A DNA stretch of 64,000 nt, taken from positions 1,533,726 through 1,597,725 of the forward strand of contig NZ_LXUF01000001.1 in the NCBI RefSeq assembly GCF_001648895.1. Direction: 5' to 3'. Made by a program: the position numbers and the translations under genes. This document shows positions 27,734 to 36,218 of this stretch, in pieces. The first letter of the stretch is position 1. The number at the start of each line of letters is the position of its first letter. The notes under the pieces are model-generated. The model saw only the letters and a program-made list of their open reading frames with translations, ran no database searches and had not been told where the DNA came from. Origin of the DNA: Methylovorus sp. MM2 (lineage in GTDB: Bacteria > Pseudomonadota > Gammaproteobacteria > Burkholderiales > Methylophilaceae).

Positions 27734-29773
27734 CTACTGATAAATCACTTTGTTACGCCCCGTTTCTTTGGCGTTATACAAGGCCTTATCAGTCAGCTTA
27801 ATAAGCGCATCAAGAGACTCAATCTCCGCATTAAATTGAGAGACGCCAATCGAGACTGTCATCTTAAATGTCTGGTCATTATTTGCCTTAATCGCCTTAT
27901 TACTAATCAGCATTCTGATACGCTCAGCAATCTTCACAGCATTCTGCTTATTGGTCTCGGGCAGCAGAACCACAAATTCCTCTCCGCCAAAGCGCCCAAC
28001 CACATCCATATCTCGTAAGGTTTCTTTGACTACCACCACAAATTCTTTAAGCGCGGTATCCCCTACATCATGGCCATACTGATCGTTGATGGTCTTAAAA
28101 TGGTCAATATCCAGCATCATCAATGAGAATTCAGTTTTGTAGCGCTGGGCACGGGCAAATTCAAAACTCGCAAGCTCGTAGAAATATCCACGGTTATATG
28201 CCCCAGTCAGGAAATCCATGTGAGCCTGACGCTCCAGCTTGGCATTCAGCTCTTTAATGTCCGTTACATCAAAGAATGAGCTCACGGCAGCATACGGAAT
28301 ATTTTCATCGTCCTTCCATAATGGCTCGGCACTAAACGATATCCAGCGCAAGCCTTGATTGGGCGTATCAAAACCCAATACCAGATTCTTCACTGACTTA
28401 CCTTTTCTGATCGCGATATTTGCCGGGCGCTCTTCAAGGGGTAGAGGTTTACCATCTTCACGGATGATTTTCCAATTAGTATCTGCAGTTGTACGGCTTA
28501 ATATCTGCTCTTCTGATAAGCCAAATATCTTTTGCGCACTTTGATTACAAGCCAGAATGTCACCATTATTTGCAGAAAGAATCACCCCTTCAGATAAAGA
28601 AGTAACAAGAGAGCGATACAGATTTTCGCTTTCAACCACCTTCTGATTCAATATCTTTTGCGGTGTGATGTCTTGTAACAAACCAGTCCACAATACCCCG
28701 CCATTGCTCAGCGCCCTTGGCATCGCGCTCAAGCTTGTCCAGACAGTCCGTCCATCATGCAGAATATGGCGACCTTCCCAGTAACGGTAACTTAAATCTT
28801 TAGAGGATTGCTCCAAATTCTGCTGATACCCAGCCAAGTCATCAGGGTGGATCAGGTTGGAAACATGCCGAACATCCTGCAAAAGGCTCTCAGGTGTTAA
28901 ACCCAGAATTTCAAACACCTTCGGGGAGACATAAGTAAACCGGCTTTTCCCCGCTGCATACCACTCAAACTGATACACGATGCCCGGCACATTCGCCACC
29001 ACGTCCTGGAATTTGATCTCACTTTGTTTCAGCGCATCATCAGTTTCGACACGGTCAGTTACATCCCGCACACTGCAATACAATCGGTCAAAAGAAGACT
29101 CACTGGTATTCCACTCCAGCCAGCGATAACTTCCATCTCTCGTAATATAGCGATTACAAAAACATGGGGTAGGCTCTCCGCCTTCAGAAACGCGCTTTGC
29201 CTCAGCCAGAGTGCGTTCAACGTCATTCGGGTGTATAAAATCCATAAAAGATTTGGAGGTTAGCTCTTTCTGAGACCATCCCAACACACGCGTCCACGCA
29301 GGGTTTACTTCGATCAAAAAACCTTGTTTATTTGCAATCGCTAGAAGGTCAACAGACTGTGAGAAAAATGCATCACGCTCTGCCTCAGCCGCTTTACGCT
29401 TGGTAATATCCTGAATCTGGGAAATAAAGAACTCAGGACTTCCATCAGGCTTGGAAACTAAAGAGACACTCAGCAAAACCCAGATGATGGCGCCATTCTT
29501 ATGGATATAGCGCTTTTCCATCTGGTAACTCAGGCCTTTACCATCCAGCAGATCTTTCACGTGCTGAAGATCGGCGTGCAGGTCTTCAGGATGAGTCAAA
29601 GTCTGGAAGTCAACCTTGAGCAATTCAGTTTCGGTGTATCCAACAATCTGACTCAACGCCGGATTTGTCTTAAGCCATCGCCCATTCAGGCCAACCAGCG
29701 CAATGCCGATAGCCGCATAATTAAAAGCGCTTTCAAATAACTGGTCTTGAGTATGTATGGAGAGAGGAGCCAT
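27734..29773 (-). CDS. Cytoplasmic diguanylate cyclase with four PAS domains
   Basis: A 679-residue c-di-GMP synthase without transmembrane segments. Four PAS/PAC units can be read in order: about 10-130, 135-245, 250-375 and 385-505, several ending in the DITxRK-type PAC motif (QDITKRKAAEAERD). The GGDEF domain (about 515-679) begins HMDFLTGAYNRGYF and has the active-site variant FGGEEF, with an RDMD I-site five residues before it. Multiple PAS domains suggest redox or ligand sensing; no heme- or flavin-specific residue can be assigned by eye. Confidence 0.9.
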   Translation of the reverse strand: MAPLSIHTQDQLFESAFNYAAIGIALVGLNGRWLKTNPALSQIVGYTETELLKVDFQTLTHPEDLHADLQHVKDLLDGKGLSYQMEKRYIHKNGAIIWVLLSVSLVSKPDGSPEFFISQIQDITKRKAAEAERDAFFSQSVDLLAIANKQGFLIEVNPAWTRVLGWSQKELTSKSFMDFIHPNDVERTLAEAKRVSEGGEPTPCFCNRYITRDGSYRWLEWNTSESSFDRLYCSVRDVTDRVETDDALKQSEIKFQDVVANVPGIVYQFEWYAAGKSRFTYVSPKVFEILGLTPESLLQDVRHVSNLIHPDDLAGYQQNLEQSSKDLSYRYWEGRHILHDGRTVWTSLSAMPRALSNGGVLWTGLLQDITPQKILNQKVVESENLYRSLVTSLSEGVILSANNGDILACNQSAQKIFGLSEEQILSRTTADTNWKIIREDGKPLPLEERPANIAIRKGKSVKNLVLGFDTPNQGLRWISFSAEPLWKDDENIPYAAVSSFFDVTDIKELNAKLERQAHMDFLTGAYNRGYFYELASFEFARAQRYKTEFSLMMLDIDHFKTINDQYGHDVGDTALKEFVVVVKETLRDMDVVGRFGGEEFVVLLPETNKQNAVKIAERIRMLISNKAIKANNDQTFKMTVSIGVSQFNAEIESLDALIKLTDKALYNAKETGRNKVIYQ

Positions 29774-29968
29774 GAGGTAGTACTTAACTATCTTTATGAA
29801 TACATTAAATTACTCGAAAAATCTTCAGCGGTAGACATCACTTGAAAGAGCCTATCCATTGTAGGGTAATTGTTTTACTTGTGCCACCATGTACTTAATA
29901 CTGCATGTAATTAAGCTAAATAGCCCCAAAGTTTTCAGCCGAAGTATTAGAGTATTTAGATAAATGAT

Positions 29969-30520
29969 TTATCGAAACTGACGATTTCGATTAAGCCATT
30001 GCTTGCTGAATGCATCTTGCGTTTTCTTCACATTGACTTGATGCACAAAATCCCATGGGGCAACCGGATTGCTTTGCGACCATAACCCTATTCGATTTGA
30101 TCTAGCCATCGTCTCGGCATCTGCATATAGTTGCTGATTTACTTGGCTTTGATCTTCACTATGCTGGGTATCGTGCCAAGCCATTCCATTTCGCACTTGC
30201 CTGAGATTACAGTCAACTCCATCCACTATAACCTTACCAATCGACCGACCAGATTTCCCACTCTTGTAGTCGTCAATCACTACAATTTTATCCAAGGCAC
30301 AATCGGATAGCGCTTGCTTAGATTGAACCCCAAAATCTTGCTTCATTTCAGGCGCATCGATACCAGTGAGTTGAATCTTAACTCGCATGTTTTCAGATAA
30401 TAGTGTGACAGTGTCTCCATCAAAGACTTCTATGATGCGTCCTTGTAATTGATCTGCATATGCGCTGTTAGTAAAGGTGAATTCAAGCGCCACAAGAATC
30501 AATAATTTGATGAGCTGCAT
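29969..30520 (-). CDS. Secreted thermonuclease-like (SNase) protein
   Basis: A 183-residue protein with signal peptide (MQLIKLLILVALEFTFTNSAYA) and a staphylococcal nuclease-like domain: DGDTVTLL, LTGIDAPEM (with the catalytic-type Asp), and an NGMAWHDTQ segment in place of the classical GLA(R/W) motif. It is probably a periplasmic or extracellular nuclease. The ATG at 30520 has an AGGG six bases upstream and directly precedes the signal peptide; the frame is open further upstream but overlaps the next gene. That gene ends at 30537, so they are probably cotranscribed. Confidence 0.8.
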   Translation of the reverse strand: MQLIKLLILVALEFTFTNSAYADQLQGRIIEVFDGDTVTLLSENMRVKIQLTGIDAPEMKQDFGVQSKQALSDCALDKIVVIDDYKSGKSGRSIGKVIVDGVDCNLRQVRNGMAWHDTQHSEDQSQVNQQLYADAETMARSNRIGLWSQSNPVAPWDFVHQVNVKKTQDAFSKQWLNRNRQFR

Positions 30521-30536
30521 TCGATGCCCTGTCATC

Positions 30537-31526
30537 TCAGCTAAGAGGTGCCAAGCGTTTCTGTAATCCAAAAGGTAAAAACTGAAGTACAAACATCCGG
30601 CTAGGATGCCAAAAGGCTGATAAAAGCAATAGCGCAGAACCAATTGCCAACGCAGTAATGGCAAAACCTAAACTCACCACTCCATACTGTTTGAATAATG
30701 CACTGAATGTATATAAGACATAGCTTAATGCAGAGACCATCAATGCTCTGCGATCAATCGAAAGAGAAACCAGCGCGATCACAACATACAGCACCACAAC
30801 AGCAATGGCTTGAGCAACGCTGATATGCCCGCCCCACACACCAAGCAATGCGAAAACAGGGTGTACAAGCAAGGGGGCCGCTAAAAGGTGAAGCCAGAAA
30901 GCGACATCAGACTTTCTGGTCTGGCGCGCAGTATCTTCACTATCCCAGCGCATCGCCAAGAAAAATATAGTGATGCCTGCAATGAGTGAAATGGAAGCAG
31001 TCCAGTTTTTCATCTCAGGTACTACGGCAATCAATAATGACACGATAAAAGCAGCGCCTGTGGCAACCCCGACAGCAATCGTGATGGGAACATGAAAGCG
31101 CCTCCAATGCCCCCAGGCCGCTATCACTGCGATTAAGCTTGCCACGACAAAGCTACCCTTTGCCATCGCAACATTCCCTGCCATAAGAATCCCGCCAATA
31201 AAAGCCAACAGAAGGAAGATGGAGGGCAGCGCCATACGACGTTTACGCGTAAAGAATTCAGCGAGTAACCACGCAGTGATAGAAGTCGTTACCCCGCCGA
31301 ACCATGGTGTGACCGATGCACCTATCCAAGCCACTGAAGCCAATAGCAATGCACACGCTATGACCACAAAAATGTCGTTAAACCCCGTGACGAGCCGAAA
31401 ATGTTCCTCATCAACCGCTGGTGTACTTCTCAGCTGTGCCACATGAGATCGAAATGCAATAACGTTTTCATCAGTCAAAACCCCTGCTTTTATCGCAGAA
31501 GCGAGATCCTCTTCGCTGTACATCAT
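30537..31526 (-). CDS. Multi-pass membrane protein of unknown function
   Basis: A 329-residue integral membrane protein. A soluble N-terminus of about 50 residues (MYSEEDLASAIKAGVLTDENVIAF, resembling the start of DUF2157-type proteins) is followed by about ten hydrophobic helices. The family resembles DUF2157/DUF4401 membrane proteins, but I cannot assign it firmly. Its stop lies 17 bases before the nuclease start, suggesting an operon. Confidence 0.7.
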   Translation of the reverse strand: MMYSEEDLASAIKAGVLTDENVIAFRSHVAQLRSTPAVDEEHFRLVTGFNDIFVVIACALLLASVAWIGASVTPWFGGVTTSITAWLLAEFFTRKRRMALPSIFLLLAFIGGILMAGNVAMAKGSFVVASLIAVIAAWGHWRRFHVPITIAVGVATGAAFIVSLLIAVVPEMKNWTASISLIAGITIFFLAMRWDSEDTARQTRKSDVAFWLHLLAAPLLVHPVFALLGVWGGHISVAQAIAVVVLYVVIALVSLSIDRRALMVSALSYVLYTFSALFKQYGVVSLGFAITALAIGSALLLLSAFWHPSRMFVLQFLPFGLQKRLAPLS

Positions 31527-31582
31527 CCACTCCTCATTTAACCTTCAACTCAAGATCGAAATCACAATCGCTATACTGATCA

Positions 31583-31825
31583 CTACCGTTCAAAAAATGC
31601 TAGTTTCTCTGATCTGGGCAATCGCTTTAGTTGCGCTTCAGCAATCGACGCCTCAGAGCGATTGGCATATTGCTTTGAGACCAGTACTTTAAGGGGCGGG
31701 TTCGCTCGCGTAAACTTCGCCCCTTTACCATCTAGATGTGCTTTAAATCTAGCATCCAGATTATTGGTAATGCCTGCGTAATAAGCGCCGCCTTTACATT
31801 CGAGCAGATAGAGATGCCACATCAT
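31583..31825 (-). CDS. GIY-YIG domain protein (UPF0213/YhbQ-like)
   Basis: An 80-residue stand-alone GIY-YIG domain. [29 protein letters not shown] carries the AYYAGIT variant of GIY-x-YIG, the conserved Arg (DARFKAH) and a late Glu/Lys region ([13 protein letters not shown]). Related small proteins (E. coli YhbQ type) have been linked to DNA repair or nuclease activity. It lies in the accessory-looking stretch beside the tRNA-Arg. Confidence 0.85.
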   Translation of the reverse strand: MMWHLYLLECKGGAYYAGITNNLDARFKAHLDGKGAKFTRANPPLKVLVSKQYANRSEASIAEAQLKRLPRSEKLAFFER

Positions 31826-31875
31826 AAAGAAACTACCGATTAAGAAGCCCGCTTTAGCGCGCTTTGCTTAATTAA

Positions 31876-32097
31876 TTAATCAACCTCATCAGATAATGAG
31901 TAGTTATGTGCATTAGAGTTTTTCTCTTTTTCAAATCCATCACGCTCTAATTTCAATCGATACTCACACGATGGCAGATGACCTTCAATGCTGCCATTGA
32001 TTTTTGTGGTGACTACTTTGCAATAGACGCATTGGTAAGTATGCGCCTGACCTTCAACATGCTCTTGCGGGTAGTCAATGTAATAAGCTTTTTTCAT
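31876..32097 (-). CDS. Small putative zinc-binding protein
   Basis: A 73-residue protein with CVYC at about 23-26 and a distal HLPSC (about 42-46), an arrangement that could bind a zinc ion. The charged C-terminus (ERDGFEKEKNSN) looks disordered. I chose the ATG at 32097 because AGAGGA lies eight bases upstream; an in-frame start at 32133 would add 12 residues without such support. The function is unknown. Confidence 0.6.
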   Translation of the reverse strand: MKKAYYIDYPQEHVEGQAHTYQCVYCKVVTTKINGSIEGHLPSCEYRLKLERDGFEKEKNSNAHNYSLSDEVD

Positions 32098-32227
32098 AAT
32101 AGTTTTTCCTCTTGACTGCATTAGCTCGCACAACTGTAATTAAGTAAGAATATGTTATGGCCGCTATCGCTGCTGGCTTGGACTCACACTCGGCCATCTA
32201 GCACCACTGCAACAGTAACTATTTATA

Positions 32228-32314
32228 CTATTTCTTTATCATAGCGATATAGCTACCAATAAGCGCACCAAGAATGCCTACAAAGATTACTAAGCCAAAC
32301 CTACCTATATGCAT
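32228..32314 (-). CDS. Candidate 28-residue membrane peptide
   Basis: An ATG-started ORF of 28 residues, MHIGRFGLVIFVGILGALIG followed by SYIAMIKK, with one glycine-rich transmembrane segment and a basic tail. It overlaps the 3' end of the 45-residue ORF by 14 bases in another frame, as in translationally coupled genes. A GGAG lies directly against the ATG, too close for an ideal ribosome site. Coding status is unproven. Confidence 0.3.
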   Translation of the reverse strand: MHIGRFGLVIFVGILGALIGSYIAMIKK

Positions 32315-32438
32315 CTCCAAAGCCTGCAAGGAAAAAATAGATGATCGTTAGTAGAATTATAAGCACCATAGTGATGCCGATAATGTCTATTATTCGACTG
32401 CTAGAGTCTCTAGCTTCATTTTCTTCAGGATTAGTCAT
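32301..32438 (-). CDS. Candidate 45-residue single-pass membrane protein
   Basis: An ATG-started ORF of 45 residues: polar N-terminus MTNPEENEARDSSSR, one strong hydrophobic segment (IIDIIGITMVLIILLTIIYF) and a short tail. The polar/hydrophobic partition is unlike random sequence. No good ribosome site is visible, which lowers confidence. It fills part of an otherwise empty 450-base stretch near the att-like repeat. Confidence 0.35.
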   Translation of the reverse strand: MTNPEENEARDSSSRIIDIIGITMVLIILLTIIYFFLAGFGDAYR

Positions 32439-32517
32439 AATGAAAGTTATGCATTAGCATGAGTAATCGCATCAAAACCCTCTGACCTTTCATTGGACTA
32501 TATAGAAAGGTAATTGT

Positions 32518-32550
32518 TGCCCCCGACACGAATCAAAACATGTGACCCTC
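32518..32550 (-). repeat. Degenerate copy of the tRNA-Arg 3' end (att-like)
   Basis: The 33 bases repeat the T-arm and acceptor 3' half of tRNA-Arg(CCT) (33754-33785). The first 17 bases (TGCCCCCGACACGAATC on the plus strand) are identical; the rest differs by two substitutions and one inserted base. It is in the same orientation as the tRNA and lies directly after the stop codon of the gene at 32551, as expected for the far attachment site of an integrated element. Confidence 0.75.
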
Positions 32551-33561
32551 TTATAAACTGTTCACTTTTTTCTTTAATTTTTCATTTTGTTTTGCACTGT
32601 CTTCAGCAAGTTTTGTTCTGATTGCTGTTTCTTCCTCAGCTAATGTAATGATATTTTGCAAATGAAAGTTATAACTACCTAGGCTTTCTTTATTTGGGAA
32701 AATAAGCTGTCCATTGTTAATGGAAATTTTGCCCAAATTGTTTTCCGCTAAGTTAATTATGTCATTTGCATCCTGAAGGTATGCATTACCGACTCTATCC
32801 ATTTCATAATAAGCCTTTAATGTTTGAGGCTTAAAATCTTCTACTCCCACTAAATATGAGTCCTTATTTGCTTGCAAAACATCAGCCGAATCAATAAAAG
32901 ATTTAATCTCTTTATAGTAATTCAGCACCATTGCTAACCTTTCGGCATTTAATTCTAAAACATTTTCAACAATGGCTCTTGATTCTGAAATGCCAGATTG
33001 TGAAGTTAAATTGGCTGGAGATAATGCTTTATCGATTCTTGAACTCAAATATCTTTTGTTCAAATCTAACATTCTTCGCCCAAATTCTTCTGCGAGTCTT
33101 GCTGTTCCCTTAGCCAATATCTGAATATCAGTTTGATTGCCAGTAGATTCATCTTTAATGGCGGCAGAAGCTTGGGAGCGAGCAGATTGTCCAGAGTTGC
33201 TCAATTCCATTTGCTGTTTAGCATTATCTACAACAGTAATGATTTCATTAAGGGCATGCTTTACAGATTGAATTTCTTGCCATTTTTGGTAATTCAAATA
33301 AACCGACAAGGCTAGAAAAAGCAGGCTAAATGTCAGATATAACCTCGCCCGTTCTAGTTTCGTATTTCCCTTAGTCCAAGCATATGCAAACCCACCGGCA
33401 AGTAGGAAATAGAAAAGCATTTCCCCAACCATTTCCGCTGGCTGAAAGCTCTTAGACTTAGTGATAGATGACAAGATGAAAGGAAGAGAGAAAGATAATA
33501 CCAATAAGGCTCTAGACCCCCATTTCTCATAAGCTCCATTCTCTGCAGTTGGATCGCTCAT
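32551..33561 (-). CDS. AT-rich membrane/coiled-coil protein inside a tRNA-flanked segment
   Basis: A 336-residue protein of unknown family. Three hydrophobic segments near the N-terminus (about 16-32, 45-62 and 74-88) anchor it; the remaining 240 residues are helical and polar, ending in a basic coiled-coil-like tail (KLAEDSAKQNEKLKKKVNSL). Codon use is visibly AT-richer than in neighbouring genes. It is the only gene between tRNA-Arg(CCT) and the degenerate copy of its 3' end, and its stop abuts that copy, so it was probably acquired with the integrated segment. Confidence 0.65.
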   Translation of the reverse strand: MSDPTAENGAYEKWGSRALLVLSFSLPFILSSITKSKSFQPAEMVGEMLFYFLLAGGFAYAWTKGNTKLERARLYLTFSLLFLALSVYLNYQKWQEIQSVKHALNEIITVVDNAKQQMELSNSGQSARSQASAAIKDESTGNQTDIQILAKGTARLAEEFGRRMLDLNKRYLSSRIDKALSPANLTSQSGISESRAIVENVLELNAERLAMVLNYYKEIKSFIDSADVLQANKDSYLVGVEDFKPQTLKAYYEMDRVGNAYLQDANDIINLAENNLGKISINNGQLIFPNKESLGSYNFHLQNIITLAEEETAIRTKLAEDSAKQNEKLKKKVNSL

Positions 33562-33750
33562 ATTTTCCCCAATTATGATGAATATTTATTATTGAGCCAT
33601 ATTAATGTATTTCTTAGTTTTTTCCAGTTTTCACTATGAACCTTGGTGATTCTAAAGAATTTTAGTCTAAAAATTAGGGCTATTTAGGCGGGTCTTAATT
33701 GAGGAGGAAAATATAAATTTATTTATAACTATTGATATATATAATAAATT

Positions 33751-33826
33751 TGGTGCCCCCGACACGAATCGAACGTGTGACCCTCCCCTTAGGAGGGGGA
33801 TGCTCTATCCACTGAGCTACGAGGGC
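33751..33826 (-). tRNA. tRNA-Arg (anticodon CCT)
   Basis: The minus strand reads a complete cloverleaf: acceptor GCCCTCG/CGGGGGC (one G-T pair), D-arm with AGCTCAGTGGATAGAGC, anticodon stem TCCCC/GGGGA around loop CTCCTAA (anticodon CCT), T-arm with GTTCGATTC and encoded CCA (33751-33753). Its 3' half is duplicated at 32518-32550, consistent with use as an integration site. Confidence 0.95.
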
Positions 33827-33886
33827 ATTGTGCTATTTTCTCATAAATCAGGTGTTAATTAAGGCTTTGCATACAAAAACATTGAT

Positions 33887-34465
33887 ATGATAGTGCCATT
33901 CTTTCACTCATTCCTAAGGCATCAAGTGATCAAACTGATTGCATTGGTAATACTCATTAGCCTGACGTTTTTGGGTTATCAAGCTTTTAGTGTTGCCGCC
34001 AATTTACCCAAAGCAGGTGAACCTGCACCAAATTTTAGCCTGCCAGATACAAAGTCGCAGCAACATCAGCTTTCAGATTATGTGGGGAAATGGCTAGTGC
34101 TTTATTTCTACCCAAAGAACGATACACCGGGTTGCACGAAAGAAGCTTGTAGCTTCAGGGATGATTTATTCACAATAGAGAAACTGGATGCCAAAGTTGT
34201 TGGCGTCAGCGTAGACAATACAGACTCACATGCAAAATTCGCTGAAAAGTATCATTTACCCTTCCCTTTGCTTGCAGATAAAGATGGTAAAGTCGCTGAC
34301 GAATATGGTGCGCTCATGAATTTTGGCATCATCAAGATAGCCAAACGTTATACTTTTTTAATTGACCCTAAAGGTAATATCGCAAAGGTTTACCAGAGTG
34401 TCGATACATCAAAACACTCACAAGAAATTATCGCCGATTTAACAAAATTAACAGCCAAGCCTTAA
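33887..34465 (+). CDS. Membrane-anchored peroxiredoxin, BCP/PrxQ type
   Basis: A 192-residue thiol peroxidase. An N-terminal hydrophobic segment (about 14-37) anchors or exports the protein; the mature domain starts at LPKAGEPAPNFSLPD. The active-site motif TPGCTKEACSFRD contains the peroxidatic Cys and a second Cys five residues later, the atypical 2-Cys arrangement of bacterioferritin comigratory protein. It is expected to reduce peroxides in the periplasm or at the inner-membrane face. It begins 60 bases after the divergent tRNA-Arg. Confidence 0.88.
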   Translation: MIVPFFHSFLRHQVIKLIALVILISLTFLGYQAFSVAANLPKAGEPAPNFSLPDTKSQQHQLSDYVGKWLVLYFYPKNDTPGCTKEACSFRDDLFTIEKLDAKVVGVSVDNTDSHAKFAEKYHLPFPLLADKDGKVADEYGALMNFGIIKIAKRYTFLIDPKGNIAKVYQSVDTSKHSQEIIADLTKLTAKP

Positions 34466-34502
34466 AATAGGTAATGCTTAAATCAACCAATATGGAACTA
34501 TC

Positions 34503-34733
34503 ATGAAGAAAATTGCATTCATGCTGATCGCACTAGCACTTGCTGCTTGTAGCACGACAAAACCTAAATCTGATGGGCGGGAATGGATAGAAGTAAGCTG
34601 TAGTGGGTTTGCAGACTGGTCAGCTTGTAATGATAAAGCAGCGAGACTCTGCCCGGATGGCTATAACGTAGCCAAAAGAGATGAAAACTGGGTCACACAA
34701 GGCCGCGTGATGACATTCGCTTGCAAGAAATAG
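34503..34733 (+). CDS. Small lipoprotein of unknown function
   Basis: A 76-residue protein with a lipoprotein signal peptide (MKKIAFMLIALALAACS, lipobox LAAC). The mature part has four further cysteines, which could form two disulfides, around EVSCSGFADWSACNDKAARLC. It starts 37 bases after the peroxiredoxin gene on the same strand, perhaps one transcript. I do not recognise a named family. Confidence 0.75.
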   Translation: MKKIAFMLIALALAACSTTKPKSDGREWIEVSCSGFADWSACNDKAARLCPDGYNVAKRDENWVTQGRVMTFACKK

Positions 34734-34791
34734 AAGCGCATTTAAGTATCAATAATGATGTCGAATATTTGTAAATAAAAATGGCGTACTG

Positions 34792-35205
34792 TCACTTCGA
34801 TTGTATGTGATTTCTTGCGTCAATAATCCTAGTTAGATTACTTTCGATCCAATCAGCCAGTGTGCTGACATGTGTAGCAACCTCCATCCCTAATGGTGTC
34901 AGGCTATATTCAACATGAGGAGGCACAACAGGGAACGACTTGCGAATCAAGAATCCATCAGACTCAAGGCTTTGCAAAGTCTGAGCTAACATTTTCTCAC
35001 TTACCCCATTTACCTTTTTACGAATCTCGCTAAAACGCTTCGTACCTTCAAGTAAGACTAGTAGCACAAGCACTCCCCACTGACTTGTCACATGTTTTAA
35101 TACACTTCTAGAAGGACAATCTGCCGCTAATAACTCGCCTCGCTGCAATCGCAGACTCAGCGGTATTGGCTCACCGGCAATTTCAATATTTTCAGGCGCT
35201 TTCAT
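34792..35205 (-). CDS. HxlR/QorR family transcriptional regulator
   Basis: A 137-residue MarR/HxlR-type winged-helix regulator (CPSRSVLKHVTSQWGVLVLLVLLEGTKRFSEIRKKVNGVSEKMLAQTLQSLE). The conserved Cys in the first CPSR motif is present; in related YtfH/QorR and HypR proteins this Cys senses electrophiles. The ATG at 35205 has AAGG six bases upstream. It is divergent from qorB with a 78-base gap holding a palindrome, the same layout as ytfG/ytfH (qorB/qorR) in enterobacteria. Confidence 0.88.
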   Translation of the reverse strand: MKAPENIEIAGEPIPLSLRLQRGELLAADCPSRSVLKHVTSQWGVLVLLVLLEGTKRFSEIRKKVNGVSEKMLAQTLQSLESDGFLIRKSFPVVPPHVEYSLTPLGMEVATHVSTLADWIESNLTRIIDARNHIQSK

Positions 35206-35223
35206 ACTTACCTTTTTGTGCGT

Positions 35224-35240
35224 ACTTACTTTTAGTAAGT
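35224..35240. promoter_or_regulatory. Likely HxlR operator
   Basis: Inverted repeat ACTTAC-N5-GTAAGT (35224-35229, 35235-35240) in the divergent promoter between the HxlR regulator and qorB. A further ACTTAC half-site lies just before the regulator start, near 35209. Palindromes with GTAC/ACTTAC-like half-sites are usual for HxlR regulators; assignment is by position and symmetry. Confidence 0.55.
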
Positions 35241-35283
35241 TTATCAGATATCTTATGCTTTCTAATAAATTAAGGAGATAAAT

Positions 35284-36141
35284 ATGATCGTCATTACCGG
35301 AGCCACAGGTCAATTAGGTAGGCTTGTTATTAAGTTTCTATTGGAACGGATACCCGCATCTGAAATCATCGCAGCAGTACGTGATCCAGAAAAGGCTAAG
35401 GATCTAGCCGGGCTAGGCGTAGAAGTTAGGCAAGCTGACTATAATGTTCCTTCAACATTAACAGCCGCATTCAAAGGGGCTGAAAAGCTATTGCTGATAT
35501 CTTCTAGCGAGATTGGTAGCCGCGTTAGCCAACACCTTGCGGTTATTGAAGCAGCAAAACAGGCTGATGTTAAGTTGATTGCTTACACAAGCATTTTGAA
35601 AGCAGATACCTCCCCACTTGCACTTGCAAGTGAGCACCTTGAAACCGAGCAAGCGCTCAAAAGATCTGGTGTTCCATTTGTAGTGCTAAGGAATGGTTGG
35701 TACACAGAAAACTATGCGGCTAGTATTCAGCCAGCGATAGCGCATAGTGCCTTTATTGGTAGTGCCTCTGATGGAAAGATTGCCTCAGCAGCGCGCGAGG
35801 ATTACGCACTAGCCGCAGCAACCGTATTATTAAGTCCAGTTGTTGAATCCGGTACGATTTATGAGCTTGCAGGGGATGATGTGTATACATTAACAGAATT
35901 TGCTAACGAAATTGCAAGGCAGTCTGGCAAGGCGGTAAGCTATGTGAATCTTCCGCAAGCTGATTTTGCAGCCGCTTTGGAGGGGGCAGGCTTACCTAAA
36001 CCTTTTGCAGCGCTGCTAGCTGACTCAGATATCGGCGCATCGAAAGATGGATTATTTGATGATAGCCATCAATTAAGAAGCTTGATCGGTCGGCCGACTC
36101 AACCATACAGCTCGGTAATAGCAGCAGCTTTAAATACTTAA
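35284..36141 (+). CDS. qorB: NAD(P)H:quinone oxidoreductase 2, NmrA-like SDR
   Basis: A 285-residue atypical short-chain dehydrogenase. The dinucleotide-binding motif ITGATGQLG opens the protein; YTSILKADTSPL and VPFVVLRNGWYTENY match QorB/YtfG proteins that reduce quinones with NADPH. It is divergent from the HxlR regulator, as in E. coli ytfG-ytfH. AAGGAG precedes the ATG. It probably detoxifies quinones or similar electrophiles in the cytoplasm. Confidence 0.88.
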   Translation: MIVITGATGQLGRLVIKFLLERIPASEIIAAVRDPEKAKDLAGLGVEVRQADYNVPSTLTAAFKGAEKLLLISSSEIGSRVSQHLAVIEAAKQADVKLIAYTSILKADTSPLALASEHLETEQALKRSGVPFVVLRNGWYTENYAASIQPAIAHSAFIGSASDGKIASAAREDYALAAATVLLSPVVESGTIYELAGDDVYTLTEFANEIARQSGKAVSYVNLPQADFAAALEGAGLPKPFAALLADSDIGASKDGLFDDSHQLRSLIGRPTQPYSSVIAAALNT

Positions 36142-36146
36142 CCAAC

Positions 36147-36180
36147 TTGTATAGCTGTTAGTAGCGCAACAGCTATACAA
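36147..36180. terminator. Hairpin between qorB and metG
   Basis: Perfect 13-base arms TTGTATAGCTGTT (36147-36159) and AACAGCTATACAA (36168-36180) with an 8-base loop, between convergent genes. There is no long T-run, so it may act as a weak bidirectional terminator or a 3' end barrier. Confidence 0.6.
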
Positions 36181-36218
36181 CGATGGCCTACCTTTCAATT
36201 CCATTTGCCTAAACAGCC

